Origin: Pseudomonas saliphila
GTDB taxonomy: Bacteria > Pseudomonadota > Gammaproteobacteria > Pseudomonadales > Pseudomonadaceae
NCBI RefSeq assembly: GCF_008638345.1
Contig: NZ_VTVA01000010.1
Location: forward strand, 80,957-144,956
DNA length: 64,000 nt
Direction: 5' to 3'
Both the position numbers and the translations under genes were made by a program. The notes under the pieces were generated by a model. The model made no database searches, was not told the origin of the DNA, and worked only from the letters and a program-made list of their open reading frames with translations. Positions 1 to 7,892 of the stretch are shown here, in pieces. How positions within the stretch are numbered: the first letter of the stretch is position 1; the number at the start of each line of letters is the position of its first letter.

Positions 1-208
1 TCCCGGCTCACGGGACGCTTGTCTATCTAGTATTAGAACTCCGTAATCCTTCCCTGGCTGCATCATTCTGCCAACAAACTCCTCGCTTCAAGATTGCCGT
101 GGTGATCAACCGCGTCCCGCTAGAAGCTGCAACTTTCCCGCCCCGTTCGAGTCACCAATAGGACACGCCGTATCAAGACTGTTCCCACTGCCTGCAGGAG
201 GATCCGCC
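1..208. other. Leader region at window start, no gene seen
   Basis: Positions 1-15 form a small hairpin (TCCCG, loop GCTCA, CGGGA) that could be the end of a terminator of a gene outside the window. The rest shows no convincing reading frame. A strong ribosome binding site (AGGAGGA) lies just before the CBS gene at 209. Confidence 0.4.
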
Positions 209-631
209 ATGCAAGTCAGCCAGGTAATGACTTCTCGACCTGAATTCACCGATGCCGACACCAGCATCCGCGATGTTGCACGCAGAATGATTGAGCAGGA
301 GAGCGGCTTTGTTCCCATTGCAGACGGTGAAGCGCTCGTCGGTGTCGTCACTGATCGCGACCTTGCGCTGCGAACACTGGCCGACGACAAGAGCGCTGCT
401 GACAAGGTCAGCAGCATCATGACCAAGGAAATCTTGTTCTGTTACGAGCAGGATGACATTACCGACGTTCTGCGTCAGATGCGGGAGTTCCAGGTTCAAC
501 GGCTGGTTGTACTGGATAATCCCAATGACAAGGATTTTATCGGGGTGGTGTCGCTCAGTGATATCGCTGACAAGTGCGATAGCGCCGAAATGGCCAAACG
601 GCTCGTGGAATGTTGTAAACACTATCGTTAG
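209..631 (+). CDS. CBS-domain pair protein
   Basis: This 140-residue cytoplasmic protein is two CBS domains in tandem (about residues 8-58 and 72-127) with nothing else attached. CBS pairs bind adenosine nucleotides or related ligands and usually sense energy state. The GVVTDRDLALR and IGVVSLSDIAD stretches are the typical ends of the two repeats. The ATG start is supported by a strong GCAGGAGGA site 6 bases upstream. A mutarotase gene follows after 45 bases on the same strand. The partner or ligand cannot be told from sequence; stand-alone proteins of this type are common in Pseudomonas and related genera. Confidence 0.9.
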   Translation: MQVSQVMTSRPEFTDADTSIRDVARRMIEQESGFVPIADGEALVGVVTDRDLALRTLADDKSAADKVSSIMTKEILFCYEQDDITDVLRQMREFQVQRLVVLDNPNDKDFIGVVSLSDIADKCDSAEMAKRLVECCKHYR

Positions 632-676
632 TTTAGCGGTATACCGCTCAATGTTTCAGCTCAAAAAGGACGGGAT

Positions 677-1546
677 ATGACGGCAAATATGGCCGCTAGC
701 TTCGAAGAAATTCATGTTGTGCGTAACATCCATGGTCGAGAGTTCCTCGAGATCAATCATCCGGCCGTTCGGGCGCGGATTTCTCTGGAGGGCGCGCATA
801 TCGTTTCCTGCACGCCCTCTGGAGCAAAACCGCTGTTATGGATGAGTCCGATTGATCCAGAGGAACCTGGCAAACCGCTGCGCGGGGGCATCCCGATTTG
901 CTGGCCGTGGTTCGCTGGTGAGCGGCCCGGTCCGGCACACGGGATTGCCCGCACCAGCCAATGGGTCCTCACCGATACAACCAGTGCGCCGCATCAACTA
1001 CGACTCATGCTTGAACTGCCCGAAGCCGCCATTACCCGACAGCTGCCCGGTGAGCGCTGGCGGCTCCAGGCCGAATTTGTGTTGGGCCAGACCTTGTCGG
1101 TAAACCTTATCTCCACCAACCTCAGCGATAAACCGCAAGTACTCAGTCAGGCACTGCACACCTATCTGCCTGTGCGCAGCATCCATTCGACTCGGCTCTG
1201 GGGGCTTGAAGGCGCGTCGTATGTTGATCAGGTCACGGGCGTAGCCTCGAATATCCAGCATGGTGCCGTAACATTTTCGGGTGAGGTAGACCGCATCTAC
1301 TATGATCATCGGTCACCGATTCAGCTGGAAAACGGTGACGACCACCTGCTGGTCATCAGCCGCGACGGCAGTGAATCCGTGGTGGTATGGAACCCCTGGA
1401 TTGAAAAGAGCGCCAGACTCAGCCAATTCCCTGACGACGGTTATCTCGAAATGGTTTGCATCGAAGCCGCCAACGCCGGTCCGGACGCCCGCATCCTTGA
1501 ACCTGGCGAATCCCATGCGCTGAGCACCGAAATCAAACGCGTTTAA
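677..1546 (+). CDS. D-hexose-6-phosphate mutarotase (YeaD-like)
   Basis: This 289-residue protein belongs to the aldose-1-epimerase-like beta-sandwich family that interconverts the alpha and beta anomers of hexose 6-phosphates in the cytoplasm. The conserved active-site stretch RGGIPICWPWF followed by AHG (His88) is at residues 69-89, and the C-terminal glutamate motif MVCIEAANAG is present near residue 263. Length and motifs match the YeaD/apospory-associated C family. The start has an AAGGACGGG sequence just upstream. The gene lies between the CBS protein and the exoD remnant and may be cotranscribed with the former. Confidence 0.9.
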   Translation: MTANMAASFEEIHVVRNIHGREFLEINHPAVRARISLEGAHIVSCTPSGAKPLLWMSPIDPEEPGKPLRGGIPICWPWFAGERPGPAHGIARTSQWVLTDTTSAPHQLRLMLELPEAAITRQLPGERWRLQAEFVLGQTLSVNLISTNLSDKPQVLSQALHTYLPVRSIHSTRLWGLEGASYVDQVTGVASNIQHGAVTFSGEVDRIYYDHRSPIQLENGDDHLLVISRDGSESVVVWNPWIEKSARLSQFPDDGYLEMVCIEAANAGPDARILEPGESHALSTEIKRV

Positions 1547-1564
1547 GCGGGAGAGGGCGCAGAC

Positions 1565-2159
1565 ATGCCGAGCGACCTGACCACAGTAAAGGAACTGGTG
1601 GATCGTATCGGCGAGCCTAAGGATCACTCATACAGTCAGCAAACATAGCTTGGGTCCATTCTTTAGACTCTCGAACGCGAGCATTCGGTCCATTGCTGCT
1701 TCTGGCCGGGATTATCACCCTGGTGCCTGTGATTGGCGGAATCCCCGGCGTGCCGACGGTATGGGCGTCATGGTGTTGCTCACTGCAGGTCAGCTGCTGT
1801 TCGGACGCCACGCGTTCTGGCTACCAGACGCCTTGCTGAATCGATCGATGGCGCGGGACAAGCTCGACAAGGCCGTTCGGCGTACCAGACCGGCCGCGGA
1901 TTTCATCGACCGGTTGTTCAAACCTCGCCTGACAGCGCTGATCAAAGGCCCTGGCCTTTATCTGATTGCGATTGCCTGTGTCCTGATCGGCTTGGTGCTT
2001 CCGGTCATGGAGCTGATACCGTTCAGCGCGCTGAGCGCAGGTGCTGCGTTGGCAGCGTTTGGTATTGCATTGATTGCCTGGGATGGATTTCTCGCGCTGA
2101 TTGCTTTGATCATCACACTAGTTGCGCTGATGTTGGTCGTTGCTTACTTTTTCTTCTGA
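1565..2159 (+). pseudogene. Broken exoD-family (exopolysaccharide synthesis) gene
   Basis: ExoD-family pieces appear in successive frames. An ATG at 1565 opens MPSDLTTVKELVDRIGE, which looks like the family N-terminus but meets a stop at 1646-1648. The core LDSRTRAFGPLLLLAG and IGGIPGVPT is read from about 1663 to 1763 in a second frame. The C-terminal membrane part (MGVMVLLTAGQLLFGR onward, to 2159) is in a third frame. At least two frameshifts are needed to join them. The intact family member is a membrane protein of roughly 200 residues linked to exopolysaccharide production. The remnant keeps recognisable sequence end to end, so decay is recent or these are assembly errors. The C-terminal part alone forms an open frame of 169 codons from 1650, whose first 30 or so codons are out of the family frame. 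Confidence 0.75.
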
Positions 2160-2711
2160 TGAATTAAGAGGACGTTCGCTGTCACAGGCTCAAAACGTCC
2201 CCCAGAAATCTCGTGGAGTTGGGGTGTCATTAGCATGGTGTCGACACGCTTTGTACTAGCTTCTCTGGAGTCCCTAATACATGATTTAACATAATATAGA
2301 TTATACGAACTTAACCTGTAGGTGGCACGGGAGTGGTCAGGGGGCTTTCAGATGCTGAGTGGCACAGAACACTCTCATAGCCGGCAGTCACTTAAAGCGC
2401 TTAATGGACAATGACCGTTGTAAGCTTTGCATTGCGTTCGACCTGTTCCGGTAGTCCAACCGCCAGGACTTTTACACGCTAGCAAGGCTAGCCCCAAGTG
2501 TTCAGGCCCTGGTTCACTGTTTGAGCTCTGTGCTCGCACAACGATCTTATTAAGCGCTCGCACTGCCACTCAGCCAGGGCTCAGCGATCAGCTGAAAGAA
2601 TCCGGGCAATGGGGATTCCTCCGGTGACATTATTGAACTGATGAATTGAAGGACCGATGTGTTGTCTAATGAAAGTACGGTCGAATTCCGACCGTTACCA
2701 GGAGCACCACC
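2160..2711. other. Gene-poor stretch between exoD remnant and csbD
   Basis: Just after the exoD remnant, GGACGTT at about 2170 and AACGTCC at about 2194 could pair as a weak terminator. An AT-rich patch covers about 2276-2310, unlike the GC-rich surroundings, and a short repeat GCTAGC-AAG-GCTAGC lies near 2479. No reading frame here looks like a protein and no RNA gene is recognised. The end of the stretch holds the ribosome binding site AGGAG of csbD. Confidence 0.4.
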
Positions 2712-2903
2712 ATGACCAGCACCACGGACAAGATCAAAGGCACGGCCAATGAAATCGTTGGCAAGGGCAAACAGGCTGTGGGCAAATCGGTCGGTAACGA
2801 GAGCCTTCAGGGCGAAGGTGCGGCCCAAGAGCTCAAAGGCAAAGCACAAAACCTGAAAGGCGACGTAAAGGATGCGATCAAGGATCGCGTCGACGAGTCC
2901 TGA
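2712..2903 (+). CDS. CsbD family stress-response protein
   Basis: This 63-residue, highly charged, Lys/Gly/Glu-rich protein has the CsbD signature: an N-terminal DKIKGTANEIVGKGKQAVGK and a repeated second half with ELKGKAQNLKGDVKD. It has no signal peptide or membrane segment. CsbD-like proteins are abundant small proteins induced by general stress in many bacteria, with no assigned biochemical role. The AGGAG site 7 bases before the ATG supports the start. It stands alone, with gene-poor DNA on both sides. Confidence 0.9.
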   Translation: MTSTTDKIKGTANEIVGKGKQAVGKSVGNESLQGEGAAQELKGKAQNLKGDVKDAIKDRVDES

Positions 2904-2923
2904 TACACGAAGTGAGTCTGAAC

Positions 2924-2945
2924 GCTGGCGCGCTGTCGCGCCAGC
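2924..2945 (+). terminator. Hairpin downstream of csbD
   Basis: A perfect 9-bp GC-rich stem (GCTGGCGCG and CGCGCCAGC, loop CTGT) begins 21 bases after the csbD stop. No T-run follows, so it is either a weak terminator or an mRNA 3' end stabiliser. Confidence 0.45.
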
Positions 2946-3259
2946 ACAGGACTGCAGGTAACACCGCCATCTGCGGTGGACGCTTTCCGCTCAGTACACA
3001 TCCTCCAGATACCGCCCGTTGGCTCTGGCTACAACAAGATTCCAACTAGCCAGCCTCCGCCCCGTCGTTACGCGAAAACCGTATTCAAATAAGTCCCTAC
3101 GCCAAGGCGAAGCAAGATCGCGTGGCCGTACAGCGCGTCACTCGAAAGCCTGCACTACTAAGTGCCGTTTCAGGCCAGATCTATACCCGGTCCCAAATAG
3201 CGCCTCACGCACTGCCTTTTAACTCTCCGCCATACGAAATTCCCGTTCAAGACCACCGA

Positions 3260-3347
3260 TTGGCCGTATGGAGCAAGTGGTGAAAACAGGGATGTTTTCA
3301 CCAAGCCTCCAGGGATGGATTCACGGCGTCTTGCGCCATACGGCCAA
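3260..3347. repeat. Nested inverted repeat with GGA-presenting hairpin
   Basis: An outer 12-bp perfect inverted repeat (TTGGCCGTATGG at 3260-3271, CCATACGGCCAA at 3336-3347) encloses an inner hairpin with an 11-bp stem (3278-3288 with 3293-3303) and loop GGGA. The sequence CAGGGATG, which fits the RsmA/CsrA recognition pattern CANGGAYG, occurs twice (3287-3294, across the loop, and 3310-3317). It may be a dispersed intergenic repeat of this genus or part of a small RNA. Confidence 0.6.
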
Positions 3348-3440
3348 CCAATGGGCGATCAGCGCAAACTGTCAGCATCAAGCCCATACCACCCAGCACC
3401 TATGAAAGCGTCAATAGGGTCCATAGCCCATGGATAGAAG

Positions 3441-3484
3441 TATATGCAATATCCGATAACAGCTAGACCCGGATATTGCATATA
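3441..3484. repeat. Perfect 15-bp inverted repeat upstream of recombinase
   Basis: TATATGCAATATCCG at 3441-3455 is the exact reverse complement of 3470-3484, with a 14-base spacer. It ends 62 bases before the recombinase start codon. It could be the recombinase's crossover or accessory site, or an operator for its own gene. The spacer is longer than the 6-8 bases usual for tyrosine recombinase core sites. Confidence 0.7.
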
Positions 3485-3546
3485 AGGCGCTGGACCCGCA
3501 CACTAGAGCCTTCAAATGAGTCACTCAAGCTCCAAGGCGTACCCCG

Positions 3547-4839
3547 ATGCCAACATCTCCAGCTCCTTTGTTCGAAACCTACGACAGATTCCTGGAGCTG
3601 AACTTCAGCCAGATCAGCAATGAACTGCCCCTGGTGCGCGATTATCTCTCCCGGTTTCCGCCCGAGGTCCACGCTGCTGAGGGATATTCAGCCGTTCGTG
3701 GTTTTCTGAAATCCTATTCGGGAAACGCAACAACCTATACCTCGTATCGCACCCATGTTGAACGCCTGCTGCTGTGGGCGCTGCTTGTCGCGCAAAAGCC
3801 CTTGCTCGAGCTGCGGCGCCGGGATGCCGAAGCCTTTATGGAGTTTTGCCTGAGGCCACCCGCCGACTGGGTCGGACCCATGGTCAAGGCGCGTTTTGTG
3901 CGTGTCGGTGGCCGTAAAAAACTCGAATCTGATCATTACGACGTCAACCAGGCCTGGCGCCCGTTCAGCGTTACCGTGCCCAAGCGTAACCGCCTGATGA
4001 CTGACGCAAGCAGTCAGGACCTGGCGAATCGACCCTACAAGATGTCCCAGGGTTCGGTCGCTCAGGTATTTGCCGTGTGCGGCAGCTTCTTCCAGCATGC
4101 GATCGACGAAGGCCTTACCGAAGTGAATCCCTTTCGCGCCGTCAAACAAAAATCCATCTACAAGCAGCGTAATACGCTGGATGTCGCCGGCCGGTCGCTG
4201 ACGCCATTGCAATGGAACTATGTCATCGACGTGGCCGAGCAGATGGCCAACGAAGATGAAACCCACGAGCGAACGCTGTTCATTCTGACTACCCTCTTCT
4301 CCATGTACCTGCGCGTATCCGACCTGGTCGGACGCGACAACTGGGAACCGACGATGGGCGATTTCCGACGCGATACCGCGGGTAACTGGTGGTTCCACGT
4401 TGTGGGTAAAGGCAACAAGGCGGCGAAGATCAGCGTGCGTGACGATTTCATTGAGAATTATCTTTCGAGGTATCGCCGACATCTCGGGTTGCCTGCCCTG
4501 CCCTCACCACATGAAAGCCAACCGCTGCTGTCCACACTCAAAGGGCGCGGTGGGCTCTCGGATCGTCACCTGCGGCTGTTACTGCAGCAGGTGTTCGACC
4601 GAACACTGGAAAGAATGGTCGCCGAAGGTTGGACGGATGACGAAGTGGATCATCTGCGTTCAGCCTCGTTGCACTGGTTACGGCATACCTCGGCCACCTT
4701 CGACGCACCACGCCGGGACATGAAGGACCTGCAAGCAGATCTCCGACATAACAGCCTCAGCACAACCCAGAATACCTACTACAACTCGCTGGACGAGCAG
4801 CGCGCGCATTCAGTGAAGAATCTGCGCATCAAGGACTGA
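3547..4839 (+). CDS. Tyrosine site-specific recombinase
   Basis: This 430-residue protein is a phage-integrase/Xer-type recombinase, which cuts and rejoins DNA through a covalent phosphotyrosine. The catalytic set is visible: Arg256 in MYLRVSDL, Lys288 in VVGKGNK, His376-x-x-Arg379 in LHWLRHTSATF, His401 in LRHNSLSTTQ and Tyr411 (or Tyr412) in QNTYYNSL. Residues about 40-100 and 165-200 look like the helical core-binding domain. The usual LGH triplet is LRH here. It is longer than XerC/XerD (about 300 residues) because of an insertion at about 105-165. No excisionase, phage genes or tRNA lie beside it. A 15-bp inverted repeat lies 62 bases upstream; the gene converges on bphP with a 9-base gap. 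The ATG start is plausible but lacks a clear ribosome site. Target and role are unknown. Confidence 0.88.
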   Translation: MPTSPAPLFETYDRFLELNFSQISNELPLVRDYLSRFPPEVHAAEGYSAVRGFLKSYSGNATTYTSYRTHVERLLLWALLVAQKPLLELRRRDAEAFMEFCLRPPADWVGPMVKARFVRVGGRKKLESDHYDVNQAWRPFSVTVPKRNRLMTDASSQDLANRPYKMSQGSVAQVFAVCGSFFQHAIDEGLTEVNPFRAVKQKSIYKQRNTLDVAGRSLTPLQWNYVIDVAEQMANEDETHERTLFILTTLFSMYLRVSDLVGRDNWEPTMGDFRRDTAGNWWFHVVGKGNKAAKISVRDDFIENYLSRYRRHLGLPALPSPHESQPLLSTLKGRGGLSDRHLRLLLQQVFDRTLERMVAEGWTDDEVDHLRSASLHWLRHTSATFDAPRRDMKDLQADLRHNSLSTTQNTYYNSLDEQRAHSVKNLRIKD

Positions 4840-4848
4840 TTGCACCGT

Positions 4849-6981
4849 TCAAGCCCCGTCCGGGATTCTGGACTCAGGATCAGCAGCTGACAGTATGTGG
4901 TTGTTATCAGTGACAACCCGGTTTCGCCCGCTCTCCTTGGCCTGATACATCGCGCTATCCGCGCGCACCAACACATCCTTGAGGCTGTCTCCCGGCAGCC
5001 ACTCGGTGACCCCCAGGCTCACCGTCACCGGCTCGCGCAAGCCAAAGTCCGTGGCTGCTACGCTTGCCCGCATGCGCTCGGCAAGTTCAGTGGCGCCTGG
5101 CAGGTCTGTTCCGGGGACAAGGACCATAAACTCTTCACCGCCCCAGCGGCCGAACTGATCGCCCTCTCGCAGGCAGGTTTGCAGACTGTGTACCAAGGTT
5201 TTTAGAATCCGATCGCCTTCGTCGTGCCCGTAGGTATCGTTCACCTGCTTGAAGTGGTCGATATCAAACAGTATCAGGGAAAAACCATGACCATAGCGCT
5301 CGGCGTTGGCCAAGGCGGTTTGTACCAGATCTTCTATTCGATAGCGGTTCATCGCCCCGGTCAGCGAATCAGTGATTGCCAGTTCGTGGAGATGCTTGTT
5401 CGCGCGAGCAAGTGCCTCTCGCTCGGCCTGCAAGCGCTCGTTCAAATGCGTCACTTCGTGGGCCGAAGCCAACACTGCCAGATCGTCACCCAGGTCTCTG
5501 GCTGCCACCAATTCCTCCGGCTGCCACGCCAGGCTTCTCCCGCGAACCTCCTCCCGCCATACGGCAAACGACTGTCGGGGCGTAAGCACGAGCTGGTCGC
5601 CCACCTGCTCCAGTTGTTTTTGCGGTTGACCGGCCCAATCAATCGTTTCTACCTGCTCGCGGCGGAAGAACAATAGCCAGCCGCGGGTCGTGACATCTAT
5701 CACCAGGGGCATGGCCAGCAGCCCACAACAGCCACAATCGATGTCCCTGACTTGCGGGAACCCGACCTCCGCCAGGCAAGTGGTAGACCAGGGATTGAGC
5801 TCTTTCCACTGCTCGGCCAGCCAGCCAGACAGATCTAACAGCTGGGATTTTTCCGGGGTACAGCCATGCCGTGAGGTACGGTCGCGGTACACCAGCGCCA
5901 CGCCTCTGGCCCGAAATAGTCGCAGCCAGTCGGCAGCATGTTCGGCGAGAATCTGCTCTGGTCCCTGCTCCTGTAATTCGCGCGCTACCATGACCCGGTT
6001 TTGATGAATCTGCTCCCGATAACCAGCCTCCTTCTCGGCTTTCAACAGGAACAAGCGCTGGGCCGCCACCCGCACCAGGATCACGACACTATCGCGACCC
6101 GAAGGCGTCAGCACTGCTGCATCGCGCTTATGACACGCCACCAGCCCCCAGAGCCCGGCACTCGAATGAATAGCCACGGACAGTGACGTAGCGACGCCCA
6201 TGTGCCGCATATACTGCCGGTGCACGGGAGATACGGCGCGCAGAGCCCCGCAACTCAAATCTATGGGCGGTTGTTGGGACGGCACCAGAGGTGCCGGATC
6301 CTGATGCGCATCGGCGATAAAGCGCAGCTGGTTAACCTGATAGAGCGCGCGCACCTGAGGGGGGATATCACTGGCTGGAAAGTGGTGATTCAACATCGAC
6401 GACAACCGCTCGTTACGGCTTTCCGCCACCACGCGACCATTCCAATGTTCGTCGAACTGGTAAACCATAGCGCGATCATGACCGGTTATATCCCTGACCG
6501 CGGCGACCAGTTCATCCAATACACCCGCTTCTGTATCGGTATTGACCAGCCTGTTTAAATGCTGGTTAACCAGGGAGAGCCAGCGATAACGTGTTCCGGG
6601 TTCAACGGGTTCCAGCTCCACTACCACGGAGCCGCCAGTGTGAAAGGCCATCACATGAAATCGACAAATGGTGCCTTCGATTTTACGTCCAACTACCAGC
6701 CCCGGGAGTAACTGATCACTGTCGGCAAGCCCTTCATGCAGGCTGCGGCAAGCCTTGCTACCCAACAATAACTGCGGCGAAGTCGACAGGCTGTCCTTGA
6801 CCGAGATGCCCAACAATGCCTCGATATTGGCACTTACCTGTTTAACCTGGGTCAATTCCCGATCGAGAACAATGGACACGCCAAAGGGTTGAATGGCACC
6901 AGGAATATGTACCGGTTCGCTGTCACAGACGGCGAGAGCTGCTTCGATCTCCGTCTCGGAGTAAATGGGTTTAGTTTCCAT
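4849..6981 (-). CDS. bphP: Bacteriophytochrome-diguanylate cyclase (PAS-GAF-PHY-GGDEF)
   Basis: This 710-residue protein senses red/far-red light through biliverdin and should make cyclic di-GMP. Cys19, before HIPGAIQPFG, is the expected biliverdin attachment site. The GAF part shows FPASDIPPQVRALY and SCGALRAVSPVHRQYMRHMG. The PHY tongue carries PRQSF. A coiled-coil linker (HLNERLQAEREALARANKHL) leads to the cyclase domain with GGEEF and, five residues before it, the RxxD product-inhibition site (REGD). It has GGDEF output instead of a histidine kinase. The chosen ATG overlaps the end of bphO by 11 bases, which suggests translational coupling; a TTG 24 bases upstream is the alternative. Function is inferred from domains. 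Confidence 0.92.
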   Translation of the reverse strand: METKPIYSETEIEAALAVCDSEPVHIPGAIQPFGVSIVLDRELTQVKQVSANIEALLGISVKDSLSTSPQLLLGSKACRSLHEGLADSDQLLPGLVVGRKIEGTICRFHVMAFHTGGSVVVELEPVEPGTRYRWLSLVNQHLNRLVNTDTEAGVLDELVAAVRDITGHDRAMVYQFDEHWNGRVVAESRNERLSSMLNHHFPASDIPPQVRALYQVNQLRFIADAHQDPAPLVPSQQPPIDLSCGALRAVSPVHRQYMRHMGVATSLSVAIHSSAGLWGLVACHKRDAAVLTPSGRDSVVILVRVAAQRLFLLKAEKEAGYREQIHQNRVMVARELQEQGPEQILAEHAADWLRLFRARGVALVYRDRTSRHGCTPEKSQLLDLSGWLAEQWKELNPWSTTCLAEVGFPQVRDIDCGCCGLLAMPLVIDVTTRGWLLFFRREQVETIDWAGQPQKQLEQVGDQLVLTPRQSFAVWREEVRGRSLAWQPEELVAARDLGDDLAVLASAHEVTHLNERLQAEREALARANKHLHELAITDSLTGAMNRYRIEDLVQTALANAERYGHGFSLILFDIDHFKQVNDTYGHDEGDRILKTLVHSLQTCLREGDQFGRWGGEEFMVLVPGTDLPGATELAERMRASVAATDFGLREPVTVSLGVTEWLPGDSLKDVLVRADSAMYQAKESGRNRVVTDNNHILSAADPESRIPDGA

Positions 6982-7585
6982 GGGTGGGAAGCTGCCACTG
7001 GTCAAGATGAGTACGCAATGCAGAAAACGTCATATCCGCTCCCTCAATGATATTCTCGATGTCATTCCGGTGTTCAAATGCCAGGCCCTTGTCCAACCAG
7101 CGACGAAACGCCGCCCAGGAGTCGTTGCCTCGATGAAGGTTGAAGAAACCGGCACCTGAATGCTCGTCCCGATCCAGGGTGTCAGCTAGATGTCGGGAGA
7201 TAAACCGACCACCCTGGGTAGAGCCCTCGATCACATAGAGCACTCCCAGCAGATATCCCTCACGACCGCTCAGATGGGGCTCGACGGTCGGTCGAGGCAC
7301 CGGCGGCATGGCACAACCCAGCGCTTCGCAGTCACTGCTCAGCAAGGGCGCGCGAGGCAGATAGCGATAATCCGGATCCGGAAATCGTGACAGTAGCGCT
7401 GCTGTGGCGGGGACCAGCTCCGCGTCCAGGGCCTGGTAGAAAGCCAGCATGGACTGCAGTAGCTCGCGGTATTGCGACTCGGTGAGTTGACTCGACAACA
7501 GGCGTTTCAACAGCGGCTGAGCTTCAAGGGCCACATGCGCTGGCCGTGTCCGCTCACGCAGGTGTTCCAAGAGTGTTGGCCCCAT
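6971..7585 (-). CDS. bphO: Biliverdin-producing heme oxygenase
   Basis: This protein of about 204 residues opens heme to biliverdin, iron and CO, supplying the chromophore for the phytochrome encoded just downstream. The N-terminal LLEHLRERTRPAH places the heme-binding histidine near residue 17, and the distal helix carries LYVIEGSTQGGRFI, a stretch typical of bacterial BphO proteins. The ATG at 7585 is preferred to upstream in-frame starts because TGGAGG lies 4 bases before it. The last codons overlap the bphP start, so the two genes form one unit. Confidence 0.92.
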   Translation of the reverse strand: MGPTLLEHLRERTRPAHVALEAQPLLKRLLSSQLTESQYRELLQSMLAFYQALDAELVPATAALLSRFPDPDYRYLPRAPLLSSDCEALGCAMPPVPRPTVEPHLSGREGYLLGVLYVIEGSTQGGRFISRHLADTLDRDEHSGAGFFNLHRGNDSWAAFRRWLDKGLAFEHRNDIENIIEGADMTFSALRTHLDQWQLPTHGN

Positions 7586-7892
7586 AGTGCCTCCAGGCGT
7601 AACGGTGAATCTACCGATGAAAATGACGGGGACCCTGTCAGCCGGACTATTCAAGGGCTTGTTGACCAGGCTCAAGCGGCCAAGTTTACGGGTTACCCGC
7701 AGCGCACTGCCAATGCTTTATGCCATGCCGTCGGCGGTACAAGACCCTCCCCCAGCCAGCAGAGTGCCTTCGCCCGTTGCCGCGACTCGGGAACCGTCGG
7801 CCCGCAGTCCAGTCGGTTCAGGTAGCACCCTCATTTTTTGCAGCTGGATCCGGCCGGGGCTCGACTCCAGCGTGCCACCATAAGGTATTGAT
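7586..7892. other. Divergent intergenic region, bphO and SDR gene
   Basis: This 307-base gap must hold the promoters of bphOP (leftward) and of the SDR gene (rightward). I see no confident -35/-10 pair or operator. An AAGGT ribosome site lies 6 bases before the SDR gene. Confidence 0.4.

Larger units (their letters stand above)
2904..3546. other. Gene-poor, structure-rich stretch before the recombinase
   Basis: These 640 bases hold no convincing gene. They contain several perfect inverted repeats: one just after csbD (2924-2945), a nested element at 3260-3347 and a 15-bp pair at 3441-3484, listed separately. A smaller hairpin (CACCGC, GCGGTG) lies near 2961-2977. The density of repeats next to a tyrosine recombinase and a broken gene suggests a site of past rearrangement, which is inference. 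Confidence 0.5.

Noticed and set aside
144..160. GTTCGAGTC near the window start looked like a tRNA T-loop
   Set aside because: No T-stem, acceptor stem or anticodon arm can be drawn around it on either strand.
2635..2666. GAACTG with TCTAAT before csbD as an AlgU-type stress promoter
   Set aside because: The spacing is 24 bases, not the 16-17 needed.
3547..4839. Prophage or integrative element carrying the recombinase
   Set aside because: No phage, conjugation or cargo genes and no direct-repeat attachment ends were seen around it.
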